Shown here: positions 7,686 through 15,258 of the stretch, piece by piece
Layout: every line of letters begins with the position of its first letter
How positions within the stretch are numbered: position 1 is the first letter of the stretch
NCBI RefSeq assembly: GCF_014337215.1
Contig: NZ_CP060635.1
Location: 3,605,501 to 3,669,500 of the forward strand
DNA length: 64,000 nt
Direction: 5' to 3'
DNA from: Wansuia hejianensis
Lineage (GTDB): Bacteria > Bacillota > Clostridia > Lachnospirales > Lachnospiraceae
Notes under the pieces: generated by a model
Databases searched by the model: none
What the model saw: only the letters and a program-made list of their open reading frames with translations
Told to the model about the DNA's origin: nothing
Position numbers and translations under genes: made by a program

Positions 7686-8918
7686 ATGGCAGACAAAGTA
7701 TTAAAAGGTGATGCTTCAGGCAGAGGACAGGTGGAAGGCTTCCGGGTTTCCATTCCGGCAAGGCAGCATCCGTATACGGAAGAGGAGATCGCTACCGTAG
7801 TGGATGTTATGCGTAACTGCGAGTGCCAGACACAGGGGCCGAAGCTGGCCCAGTTTCAGAAGGATTTCGCTGAATTTACAGGCGCAAATCACGCATTTGC
7901 GGTAGACAATGCGACAAATGCTCTTTCTCTGGCAGCTACCCTCTGCGGTATTCAGGAAGGGGATGAAGTGATCATTTCCGCGTATACCTTCTGTGCGAGC
8001 GCAATACCATTTGGAAAAGCAGGGGCTAAGATCGTATGGGGCGACATAGATCCCGAGACCTGGACCATCGACCCGAAGGATATCGAGAGAAAGATCACAC
8101 CGAAGACAAAAGCGATTGTTGCCGTTCACCTTCTTGGGATGCCGGCAAATATGCCAGAGATCATGAAGATTGCCAAAGCACACAACCTGAAGGTGGTAGA
8201 AGACTGTGCGCAGGCTTTGGATGCAAGAATCAACGGCCAGCATGTGGGAACCTTTGGCGATTATGGATGCTTCAGCTTCCATGGTGCGAAGACCATGACT
8301 ACCCTGGGAGAGGGCGGAGTGCTTCTGGTAAAGAGTGACGACGATGCAAAACTGGTACCGGGAATCCGTCACAACGGCTGTACCGGTTTCAATTATCCGA
8401 GAGAGCGGTACTGGGTGCCGGCTATGAGCAATGTGGATCTGGACATTGAAGGCTTCTGGCCCAACAATTTCTGTATCGGAGAAGCTCAGTGCGCGCTGGG
8501 AAGCGTATCCCTGAAATCTCTGAAAAAGAATACAGATACGATCATCGCAACGAATGAAAGGCTTCGTGAGCTTCTGAAGGATGTACCGGAAATCAGCTTT
8601 AACAAGATTCCGGAAGGATACCGTCATGTGAGACATCAGTGGATTCAGCATTTTGACGGCAGCGCGTTCGGCAAGGACCGGAATGATCTTCTGGATCTGA
8701 TGACCGGAAAATACGGTATCCGCTGTATTACACAATATTATCCGCTGTACCGTTACCCGCTGTTCCAGAAGCTGGGGGCCGGCGAGTTTGACTGCCCGGT
8801 GCTTGAGAGCTGGTGGGATAATTCCTTCAGCGTGCCGATGTGGTGCGGAATGCCGGATGAAGTTCTGGTAACTATTGCGGATTCTTTGAAGGCGGCGATT
8901 GCCGATCTGAAAAAATAA
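7686..8918 (+). CDS. DegT/DnrJ/EryC1/StrS-family PLP aminotransferase
   Basis: 410 residues, start ATG after AGGAGGATGAGAGA. PLP lysine predicted at K202 in FSFHGAKTMTTLGEGG; the ring-contacting Asp is in VVEDCAQALDA (~171-181), and the phosphate loop is near DNATNALSLA (~74-83). It is only distantly like the DegT enzyme at 2333 and has a longer N-terminus. It is followed 17 bases later by an aldo/keto reductase, so the two likely act in sequence on a keto or amino sugar or cyclitol. Gfo/Idh-type dehydrogenases, common partners of this family, occur further on at 34773. Catabolic and biosynthetic roles are both possible. Confidence 0.92.
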   Translation: MADKVLKGDASGRGQVEGFRVSIPARQHPYTEEEIATVVDVMRNCECQTQGPKLAQFQKDFAEFTGANHAFAVDNATNALSLAATLCGIQEGDEVIISAYTFCASAIPFGKAGAKIVWGDIDPETWTIDPKDIERKITPKTKAIVAVHLLGMPANMPEIMKIAKAHNLKVVEDCAQALDARINGQHVGTFGDYGCFSFHGAKTMTTLGEGGVLLVKSDDDAKLVPGIRHNGCTGFNYPRERYWVPAMSNVDLDIEGFWPNNFCIGEAQCALGSVSLKSLKKNTDTIIATNERLRELLKDVPEISFNKIPEGYRHVRHQWIQHFDGSAFGKDRNDLLDLMTGKYGIRCITQYYPLYRYPLFQKLGAGEFDCPVLESWWDNSFSVPMWCGMPDEVLVTIADSLKAAIADLKK

Positions 8919-8935
8919 TATAGGGGGGCATAAGA

Positions 8936-9844
8936 TTGGAATATAGAAAAATTCCGGGTACGGATCTGAATGTCAGCACGATCACGCTGGGAACTATGAC
9001 CTATGGATCACCGGTACCCTTTGAGGATGCTGTCAGGCTGACGGAATATGCGGTGAGCCAGGGAATCAATATCATCGATACAGCTAACATGTATGAAGGA
9101 TATAACCGGACGCCGGGAAGCAGCGGTGGAGTTGCTGAGGAAATTATAGGTGCTTTTCTGAAAAAATATGATAGAAACAAAGTAGTGATTGCGACCAAGC
9201 TTGGCATGAAAGTGGGAGATGCCCCGGAGGACGAGGGGACCAGTGCGGCCGCCATTGATAAACATCTGGAACTGAGCATGAGACGGATGCAGACAGATTA
9301 TGTGGACATTTACTATCTTCACAAACCAGACCCGGATTCGTCCCTGGAAGATACTCTGACGACAATGAACCGGAAAATCAAAGAAGGCAAAGTACGGTAT
9401 TACGGCGTCAGCAATTATAATGCTGCTCAGCTGTCTGAGCTGATTCAGACGGCGGACCGCCTGGATGTGGCGCGCCCTGTTATATGCGAACCTCCCTTAA
9501 GCCTGTTGAAACAGGAAGCGCTGGAGGAACTGTTGCCGCTGTGTGCTAAGGAAAATATTGCTGTGACACCTTATCAGATTTTCCAGGGCGGCCTTTTGAC
9601 CGGTAAATACCACAGAGGCGCGCAGGCGCCTGAAGGCTCCAGAGGAAGTGAAATGCCCGGATGGCTCTGGAAGCTGGAGGATGGCCTGTACGACCAGCTG
9701 GAAGCGATTGAAGCAGAAGCGGCAAAAGAAGGCTGCACAATGCTTGAATATGCGATTCGTTGGACGCTGCGCCAGCCGGCAGTAGTATCTGCTATAGTAG
9801 GAGTAAAGAAAACGTCGCAGATCGATGCGGCCGTTAAGGCATAA
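8936..9844 (+). CDS. Aldo/keto reductase with TTG start
   Basis: 302 residues, an NAD(P)H-dependent oxidoreductase of the AKR TIM-barrel superfamily. Visible catalytic tetrad: D48 (NIIDTANMYEG), Y53, a lysine in VVIATKLGMK (~K87) and a histidine in YYLHKPD (~H123). The strong GGGGGG stretch at 8923-8928 lies about seven bases before the TTG at 8936, and no ATG or GTG is well placed, so TTG is called as the start. It follows the DegT aminotransferase closely and is terminated by a strong hairpin shared with the convergent GntR gene. It likely reduces or oxidises a sugar carbonyl. The precise substrate cannot be told. Confidence 0.9.
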   Translation: MEYRKIPGTDLNVSTITLGTMTYGSPVPFEDAVRLTEYAVSQGINIIDTANMYEGYNRTPGSSGGVAEEIIGAFLKKYDRNKVVIATKLGMKVGDAPEDEGTSAAAIDKHLELSMRRMQTDYVDIYYLHKPDPDSSLEDTLTTMNRKIKEGKVRYYGVSNYNAAQLSELIQTADRLDVARPVICEPPLSLLKQEALEELLPLCAKENIAVTPYQIFQGGLLTGKYHRGAQAPEGSRGSEMPGWLWKLEDGLYDQLEAIEAEAAKEGCTMLEYAIRWTLRQPAVVSAIVGVKKTSQIDAAVKA

Positions 9845-9865
9845 GCATCTTAAGCCGTAAAAACT

Positions 9866-9913
9866 AACGGGATTCTTTCTGCCCGGAAAAATAAGGCAGA
9901 AAAGAATCCCGTT
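9866..9913. terminator. Bidirectional intrinsic terminator
   Basis: AACGGGATTCTTTCTGCC (9866-9883) pairs with GGCAGAAAAGAATCCCGTT (9895-9913), followed by TTTTG on the plus strand and preceded by an A-rich stretch for the minus strand. It lies between the convergent aldo/keto reductase (+) and GntR gene (-). Confidence 0.85.
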
Positions 9914-9933
9914 TTGTATCTTGAGAACAGCAA

Positions 9934-10629
9934 TTACTCCGGAGCCCGGGTGTCCAGGTAACGTTGATAGTCCCGCCGGAGATGCTGTTCCATGAGCGTT
10001 TTAGCCAGATCTGCCTCATGGGCCTTTATGGCCTGAAGGATGGCTTCATGGTCACCGATTCCCCGCTGGTAGACCTCCATCGTCAGGAAATCCAGATCTC
10101 TCTGACTGAGCAGCTGGGTCTCGATTGAGTGGTAGAATCCGCTCAATATCTTATTGCCGGCGGCTTCAGCAATTTTCCGGTGGAACAGGTAGCCCTGTTT
10201 CATCAGTTCTTCTTTAGAAGTGCAGCCGTGCATGACTTTCAGAATACCGTCCATTGCAGAGAGATCAGAAGCATCTGCGCGCCTGGCTGCCAGGTAGGCC
10301 ATGTAGCTTTCCAGGGCCAGCCTTGTCTCGATCAGATCGGTCATGTATTTTTCGTCTGACATTATGGTGAACAGTTCGTTCAGGCAAATGGCATGGAGGG
10401 CATTGCCTGTGACGAAGGTGCCCCTGCCAGGTGAAGAAGTCAGGATACCGGTCATCTGGAGGCTTTTAATCGCTTCCCGCACCGAATTGCGGCCCACGTG
10501 AAACTGTGCGGCCAGTTCATTCTCAGTGGGAATCCTCATGCCTTCTTCCCAGGTGCCGGTCTTGATCAGCTCCTTGATCTGGCGTGAAACATCTTCATAT
10601 AATTTGGATTTTACAATCGGCTGTATCAT
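9934..10629 (-). CDS. GntR-family regulator, FadR (FCD) subfamily
   Basis: 231 residues. Residues ~10-75 form the winged helix-turn-helix of GntR (GMRIPTENELAAQFHVGRNS, VREAIKSLQMTGIL). The rest is an all-helical FCD ligand domain with the metal-binding pattern seen in FHRKIAEAAGN and HEAILQAIKAHE. FCD regulators usually sense organic acids or sugar acids. It lies downstream, same strand, of the ornithine-cyclodeaminase-like gene at 10820 but is separated from it by a 190-base gap with a large inverted repeat. The HpcH-type aldolase at 13667 (sugar-acid chemistry) would be a sensible target. Confidence 0.9.
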   Translation of the reverse strand: MIQPIVKSKLYEDVSRQIKELIKTGTWEEGMRIPTENELAAQFHVGRNSVREAIKSLQMTGILTSSPGRGTFVTGNALHAICLNELFTIMSDEKYMTDLIETRLALESYMAYLAARRADASDLSAMDGILKVMHGCTSKEELMKQGYLFHRKIAEAAGNKILSGFYHSIETQLLSQRDLDFLTMEVYQRGIGDHEAILQAIKAHEADLAKTLMEQHLRRDYQRYLDTRAPE

Positions 10630-10695
10630 GCTAGCTTCCTCATTTCTACCCGGAGGGTGTGTTGTATTAAATCAATGAATGATACTCACAGGTCA

Positions 10696-10774
10696 CCCCG
10701 TAATGCATGCCCTATGGGTATACTCCAGAGTCCCGCAACATATGCCTGCGCTTGTCAGGGCGTGCATTGCGGGG
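10696..10774. repeat. Imperfect 18-base inverted repeat between two genes
   Basis: CCCCGTAATGCATGCCCT (10696-10713) is complementary to AGGGCGTGCATTGCGGGG (10757-10774); both mismatches are T-G, so an RNA copy would pair throughout. The 43-base centre is GC-rich without clear pairing. It lies between the ornithine-cyclodeaminase-like gene and the GntR gene, both on the minus strand. It could be a folded 3' or 5' UTR or an operator. There is no T-tract, so it is not a standard terminator. Confidence 0.5.
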
Positions 10775-10819
10775 ATACATTGAAGTATAACATATGAGGA
10801 AGCGTAACATCAAGGGTAA

Positions 10820-11803
10820 CTATGCCATATCCACGGTGGGAACGGCTTCTCCGATTTCTTCAAGCCGGCGGCAGATCAGGGCTGCACAGGCGGCGTCATG
10901 GGCGCCTATTCCGATCAGGGCGGTCAGTATCCGCTCATCAGAGGAGGTTCGGCCGGATTTTGTTCCCGCTATGATGTCAGGCAGTTCGGCGCAGAAGGAC
11001 TGAGCGGTTATTTCTCCTTTGGCGGCCATTTCCGCAAAGCCTCCGCGGTGAAGGGCCTGGCCGATATGGTCTGTTACCAGCTTGTCGGAGCAGCGCATCA
11101 GTTCTTCAGATACTTCTGTATAGGAACCCATGGTCATGACCAGCGCGCCCTTTTTCACCCAGGATTCCTGAACCAGAGGAGCGTTTGCGGTGGTTACTGT
11201 GATAATAATGTCGCTTCCCAGACAGGCAGTCTGATTGTCTTCACAGGATACCAGCTTAAAGTTGGCATCCGGAAATCTGGATATAAACTGTTCTCTTGCT
11301 GCCGGGTTCAGATCGCAGATCCGTACTTCCTTCAGATCGAGTATTTTGGACATGCACAGCAGGGAGTGGTAGCCCTGGTTGCCGGCTCCGATGATAGTGA
11401 CCACATCTGTGGACGCAGCCAGGTATTTAGCTGCGATGGCCGGCTGGGCGCCTGTGCGGAGGTCAGAAATATAATCTCCCGCAACCAGTGCCCGGAGACT
11501 GCCGGTGCGAGGATCGCTCAACAGCACCTTGGCCCGGATGAAGGGCATGCCGTGTTTGGGATTATCCTCAAATCCGCCGACCCATTTAATGCCTGCAAGA
11601 TCTGTCTGCCGTATGTAAGAGGGCATAGAATTATACCAGCCTTTTATGCCGGCATTGGCCATATCCAGGGTGATTTTGGAGGGCATGATCACTTCTCCGC
11701 GGCCATATTCAAGCCATGTTTCTTCTACACAGTGGATTGCGTCCTCCGGCGTCAGGTGTTTTCGTACCAGACTTTCACTGATTACCATAACATTTTCTTG
11801 CAT
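10820..11803 (-). CDS. Ornithine cyclodeaminase / mu-crystallin family protein
   Basis: 327 residues, ATG at 11803 behind AAAGGAGG. The C-terminal two-thirds carry a Rossmann NAD(P)-binding fold with TIIGAGNQGYHSL and the family block RTGAQPAIAAKYLA just before it; KWVGGFEDNPKHGMPF is typical of the substrate half. Members include ornithine cyclodeaminase, alanine dehydrogenase of archaeal type, ketimine reductases and opine-forming enzymes, so the exact reaction is open. It is read leftwards, divergent from the tandem small-protein genes starting at 12267. A cyclic imine or amino-acid substrate would fit the possible thiazoline-hydrolase-like neighbours, but that is inference. Confidence 0.88.
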   Translation of the reverse strand: MQENVMVISESLVRKHLTPEDAIHCVEETWLEYGRGEVIMPSKITLDMANAGIKGWYNSMPSYIRQTDLAGIKWVGGFEDNPKHGMPFIRAKVLLSDPRTGSLRALVAGDYISDLRTGAQPAIAAKYLAASTDVVTIIGAGNQGYHSLLCMSKILDLKEVRICDLNPAAREQFISRFPDANFKLVSCEDNQTACLGSDIIITVTTANAPLVQESWVKKGALVMTMGSYTEVSEELMRCSDKLVTDHIGQALHRGGFAEMAAKGEITAQSFCAELPDIIAGTKSGRTSSDERILTALIGIGAHDAACAALICRRLEEIGEAVPTVDMA

Positions 11804-12022
11804 GAGATTATCCTCCTTTAATTAAAACCTGCCTGATTTCAGGATCGGGGAAATGATATGTCCAATCATCCTACAATCCTATCAATAGAGTAGCCGATAT
11901 CTGGATTTTCGTCAAGTGATTTTATAAATTTTCCATATATTTCTGAATGCTCAGGGATAGCGGTTGTATTGCGCCTGGCGGACAAAAGTATTTTTTGACG
12001 GAACAGATTTGAAGAAAAATCG

Positions 12023-12051
12023 TTGACAAATATAGTTGTAAGTGTTAGAAT
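12023..12051 (+). promoter_or_regulatory. Sigma-A promoter for the tandem small-protein operon
   Basis: TTGACA (12023-12028), a 17-base spacer and TAGAAT (12046-12051). It stands 215 bases ahead of the first gene at 12267, leaving room for a long folded leader. The stretch from 11822 to 12022 is AT-rich and shows nothing else that I can name. Confidence 0.75.
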
Positions 12052-12094
12052 TATCTTATCAGAAAAGTACAATTGAATACATTACTCAGCAAAG

Positions 12095-12213
12095 GTGCAT
12101 AAAGTATTTATAAAAGAACGATATATTTATGCGCTTTTTTTAAACCATTCTAACACTCACTCCCACTAAAAAGGGAGCTTTTATGTAATGAATTGTATAT
12201 CGATTGTACAATT
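12095..12213 (+). promoter_or_regulatory. Leader with terminator-like hairpins (attenuator candidate)
   Basis: GTGCATAAA (12095-12103) pairs with TTTATGCGC (12126-12134), one G-T pair, and is followed by seven Ts: an intrinsic-terminator shape upstream of the first gene. A second smaller hairpin, CTCCC/GGGAG (12160-12177), is followed by CTTTT. A third inverted repeat, AATTGTA/TACAATT (12191-12213), lies just before the gene. Terminators between promoter and gene suggest regulated read-through. No T-box or known riboswitch motif recognised. Confidence 0.55.
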
Positions 12214-12266
12214 AATCAGGAAAGATGCGACTGCCTTTTAGCATCGGGAAAGCGAGGAGAAGAGAA

Positions 12267-12734
12267 ATGGCCAAGCTTGTGATGGAACGGAAAGCTACGG
12301 ATAATCCCTATTTCCATCGGGAATTTCACAATCACATCAATGTGGGGATCGATTATCTGTATAAAAAGTATGGCCCTGAAAAAGTGGTGGATTATCTGGA
12401 GACTTTTACGAGACATTTTTATGGACCTTTGATTGAACGGATGAAAGCGGAAGGATTGTCTCCATTCAGGGAACATCTGGAAAAGATATATGAGATTGAG
12501 GGGGCTTTGGGAGATCTGCATATAGAAGAGTCGGAAGAAGGCATGAAGGTAAGTGTTGACAGGTGCCCTGGCGTTACATATATCCATGAGACTGGACATA
12601 CGGTTTCAGAAGTTTACCCGGAGACGTCCAGAGTGGTTTACAAAACTCTGGCAGAGGATACGGGATTTACTTATGAAATGCGATCTTATGACGAAGAGAC
12701 GGGAAAAGCGGTTCATCTGTTCAGAAAGGGGTAA
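12267..12734 (+). CDS. Small conserved protein, possibly L-2-amino-thiazoline-4-carboxylate hydrolase-like (copy 1)
   Basis: 155 residues; the ATG at 12267 follows GAGGAGAAGAGAA, whereas the in-frame ATG at 12225 has no ribosome site. The N-terminal half has FHREFHNHINVGIDYLYKKY and a helical stretch to ~IYEIEGAL; the C-terminal half has DRCPGVTYIHETGH and ETGKAVHLF. The layout (helices, one Cys-Pro, then a helix ending in a Tyr-rich strand) matches the two genes that follow, but their second Cys cluster (YCGHC) is lost here. I recall this layout from ATC-hydrolase-like proteins; the assignment is tentative. First gene of a three-gene overlapping set. Confidence 0.65.
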   Translation: MAKLVMERKATDNPYFHREFHNHINVGIDYLYKKYGPEKVVDYLETFTRHFYGPLIERMKAEGLSPFREHLEKIYEIEGALGDLHIEESEEGMKVSVDRCPGVTYIHETGHTVSEVYPETSRVVYKTLAEDTGFTYEMRSYDEETGKAVHLFRKG

Positions 12735-13183
12735 TGGCAATGATCTCTTGTACAGAATTCATTCCGGCATACAGTGAACTGTTCACTTATCTTGACGGAC
12801 TCGGTGGTGATGAAGCGGTAGAGGATTATTGGGAGTATATTTCAGGAAACGCCCTGGATGGTTTGGCAAAAGCAGTAGAGGCTGAAGGTGTAAAGGGCTG
12901 TTATACTTATTTTTCCAAGAATCTGAATGAGGAAGCCGCAGATTTTACCATGACCTATGATGAAGATACGGATACCTATGAATGTGTAATGCACCATTGC
13001 CCGTCTATGGGAAGGCTTCTGGAATACAAGCAGCTGGTTCCCTACAGGAATTACTGTGGGCACTGTTCCTGGATCTACGCCGGCGTCCTGGAGAAGATGG
13101 GCTACCATTATGAAATGGATATCAGCCATGCAGATGAAGCAAGGTGCATTGAACGGGTAACCAGAAAGGAGAAACAGGCATGA
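12734..13183 (+). CDS. Small conserved protein, possibly ATC hydrolase-like (copy 2)
   Basis: 149 residues. Its ATG overlaps the stop of the previous gene by one base (TAATG); an ATG two codons later gives a protein starting MISCTEF, exactly like copy 3. Conserved features shared with copy 3: ISCTEFIPAYSELFTYL at the start, KGCYTYFSKNLNEEAADFTM in the middle, MHHCPS and NYCGHC..IY toward the end. The paired His/Cys residues could bind metal or form a cysteine active site. Protein and DNA similarity to copy 3 is high, indicating a fairly recent tandem duplication. Function not known. Confidence 0.7.
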   Translation: MAMISCTEFIPAYSELFTYLDGLGGDEAVEDYWEYISGNALDGLAKAVEAEGVKGCYTYFSKNLNEEAADFTMTYDEDTDTYECVMHHCPSMGRLLEYKQLVPYRNYCGHCSWIYAGVLEKMGYHYEMDISHADEARCIERVTRKEKQA

Positions 13184-13632
13184 TTTCCTGCACAGAATTT
13201 ATCCCGGCATACAGTGAACTGTTTACATATCTGGAACATATAGGCGGACGGGAAGCTGTTATTGACTATTGGGAATACATAGCACAAAATGCGATTCAGG
13301 AACTGGATAAATGTGTCAGGGCAGAAGGACTGAAAGGATGTTATACTTATTGGTCTAAGAGCCTCAATGAAGAAGCGGCCGATTTTACCATGACACTGGA
13401 TGAAGAGAAGAAGGAATTTATCATCGATATGCACCACTGCCCCTCCAAGGGCAGGCTGCTGGAATTTAAACAGATGGTTCCTTATCACGATTACTGCGGT
13501 CACTGCGGCCTGATTTACAGGCGCGTGCTGGAAAAACTGGGCTATACCTATGATTATAATATGGACGGTGTGGATCACGCGGCCTGCTGTCTGACGATTA
13601 CCGGTCCCTGGGAAGACGGGGAAAAAATATAA
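13180..13632 (+). CDS. Small conserved protein, possibly ATC hydrolase-like (copy 3)
   Basis: 150 residues; overlaps copy 2 by four bases (ATGA), so translation is probably coupled. It repeats the copy 2 pattern: MISCTEFIPAYSELFTYL, KGCYTYWSKSLNEEAADFTM, MHHCPSKGRLLEFK, DYCGHCGLIY and a C-terminal helix. The tail carries an extra CC pair (HAACCLT) not found in copy 2. Followed after 34 bases by the HpcH-type aldolase, so the trio probably belongs to the same transcription unit as the sugar-acid genes. Possible subunits of one enzyme; no direct proof. Confidence 0.7.
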   Translation: MISCTEFIPAYSELFTYLEHIGGREAVIDYWEYIAQNAIQELDKCVRAEGLKGCYTYWSKSLNEEAADFTMTLDEEKKEFIIDMHHCPSKGRLLEFKQMVPYHDYCGHCGLIYRRVLEKLGYTYDYNMDGVDHAACCLTITGPWEDGEKI

Positions 13633-13666
13633 ATATTGTGTGGAAAACACAGCGAAAGGATGAACC

Positions 13667-14443
13667 ATGGACTACAAGAAGAACAGGATGATTGAAAAAC
13701 TGAAAAGAGACGAACTGGTAACATGTCTCAAAATCAATATTACGGACAATATTCCGACAGAGATTGCCGCTATGTGCGGTGTTGACTGTGTGTGGCTGGA
13801 CATGGAGCATGTGGCTGCAGATTACAGCCAGGTGAACAAAGCCATGCTGGGAGCCAAGATGCACGGAACAGAGGTGATCGTCAGAACCCCGAGGGGAGCT
13901 TATTCCAATCTGACGAGGCCTCTTGAGATGGATGCTTCCGGCGTGATGGTGCCCCACGTGATGAGTTATGAAGACGCGAAAGAGGTAGTGTATTATACGA
14001 AATTCCATCCGATCGGACGTCGTCCGCTGGACGGCGGCAATGCTGACGGCATGTATTGTATGCTGGATCAGGACAGCTATCTGAAGTATTCCAACGAAGA
14101 GAAGCTGACGATCATTCAGATCGAAGATGTGGAGGCGCTGGAGGATTTGGATAAGATCGCAGCGCTGGAGGGAATTGACATGCTGTTCTTTGGGCCTGCG
14201 GATTTCTCGCAGTCGGTTGGCTGCCCGGAGAATATCTGGAATGAAAAGACTCTGGAGGCCAGAAAAAAGGTTGTGGAAGCGGCCAAGGCCCATGGAAAGT
14301 ATGCCGGGACCGTCGGCGGTACGGGTAATGTAAAGGAGCTGTATGATATGGGCTTCCGTTTCGTGAATCTGGGAGCAGATGTGGTAGCGCTGAGTTCTTA
14401 TTTCGGCAATATTATTTCTGAGGTGAAGAAGCTGGGTCTATAA
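13667..14443 (+). CDS. HpcH/HpaI-family (2-keto-3-deoxy sugar acid) aldolase
   Basis: 258 residues, the usual length for class II aldolases that split 2-keto-3-deoxy acids into pyruvate (or a pyruvate-like keto acid) and an aldehyde with a divalent metal. Visible family features: VWLDMEH near residue 43, the substrate arginine in VIVRTPRG (~R75), VPHV with the next helix, the metal-binding glutamate in IIQIEDVEAL (~E147) and aspartate in FFGPADFSQS (~D176). Members include HpcH, GarL and YfaU/RhmA. Together with the SDR and aldo/keto reductase that follow, it suggests oxidation of a sugar to a 2-keto-3-deoxy acid and aldol cleavage. Confidence 0.92.
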   Translation: MDYKKNRMIEKLKRDELVTCLKINITDNIPTEIAAMCGVDCVWLDMEHVAADYSQVNKAMLGAKMHGTEVIVRTPRGAYSNLTRPLEMDASGVMVPHVMSYEDAKEVVYYTKFHPIGRRPLDGGNADGMYCMLDQDSYLKYSNEEKLTIIQIEDVEALEDLDKIAALEGIDMLFFGPADFSQSVGCPENIWNEKTLEARKKVVEAAKAHGKYAGTVGGTGNVKELYDMGFRFVNLGADVVALSSYFGNIISEVKKLGL

Positions 14444-14457
14444 ACAGGAGGACTGCC

Positions 14458-15258
14458 ATGACAGACAAGAAAATTACGGATTTGTTTTCACTGGAAGATA
14501 AAGTGGTTGTAATTGTCGGTGGAAAGGGAGTCTATGGCAATGCGCTGACAGAGGCATTTGCGAAGGCCGGCGCCCGGGTGTTTACTGGCGCCCGGCGGTT
14601 GGAGCCGCTGGAGGCCAATGCGGCAGAACTCAGAGACGAGGGTTATGATGTGACTGCATTTCCCTGCGATCAGGCGGATGAAGAAAGCCTGTTTACATTC
14701 CGGGATTCCATATTCAAAGAGACGGACCACATAGACGCGCTTGTTCTGAACGCGGTTGCGAGAACAACCTCCGATTGGAATTGTCCGAAGGAAGAGTATG
14801 AGGAATCCATGAAGGTCAATGCGACAGGGCTGTTCCTCGCCACAAGAACCCTTGGTGACACCATGGTGGATCAAAGGCATGGGTCAATTATCATTATCGG
14901 TTCGATGCAGGGCATGATCGGGCCAGACTGGACGCTTTATGAGGGACAGAACATGTTCAATGCCGCCAACGCGGCGCCGGACTATTTCTTCCACAAAAGC
15001 GGCGATATTAACTTCGCCAGGTTCTGCGCCAGCCATTATGGACCGTATAATATACGTGTGAACTGTGTGAGTCCCGGCGGCTGCAGAAGCGAGCATCAGA
15101 CGGAGGTATTTGCGGAGAGGTATGGAGTGAGAACCCAATTGGGAAGAATGGCGGAGCCGGTTGATCTGGTGGGCACAGTCATGTTTCTTGCAATGGATGC
15201 TTCCGGTTATGTAACCGGTACGAATATTCCGGTAGATGGAGGTTATACGGCGAAATGA
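14458..15258 (+). CDS. Short-chain dehydrogenase/reductase
   Basis: 266 residues, start ATG after CAGGAGGACTGCC. The SDR fold is shown by the catalytic Y-x3-K in DYFFHKSG (~Y179/K183), RVNCVSPGG and the C-terminal YVTGTNIPVDGGYTAK. The cofactor loop reads VGGKGVYG, so the central Gly of TGxxxGxG is displaced, as in the SDR at 33128. It overlaps the next gene, an aldo/keto reductase, by four bases. Placed between an HpcH-type aldolase and that reductase, it probably oxidises or reduces a sugar or sugar acid with NAD(P). It is paralogous in its C-terminal third to the SDR genes at 33128 and 33946. Confidence 0.9.
   Translation: MTDKKITDLFSLEDKVVVIVGGKGVYGNALTEAFAKAGARVFTGARRLEPLEANAAELRDEGYDVTAFPCDQADEESLFTFRDSIFKETDHIDALVLNAVARTTSDWNCPKEEYEESMKVNATGLFLATRTLGDTMVDQRHGSIIIIGSMQGMIGPDWTLYEGQNMFNAANAAPDYFFHKSGDINFARFCASHYGPYNIRVNCVSPGGCRSEHQTEVFAERYGVRTQLGRMAEPVDLVGTVMFLAMDASGYVTGTNIPVDGGYTAK

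Noticed and set aside
8921..8935. ATG or GTG start for the aldo/keto reductase at 8936
   Set aside because: No such codon lies in frame at a fitting distance from GGGGGG; the TTG start gives the expected N-terminus.
11022..11821. Long open frame opposite the ornithine-cyclodeaminase-like gene
   Set aside because: Antisense shadow of a well-supported gene; no family resemblance or ribosome site.
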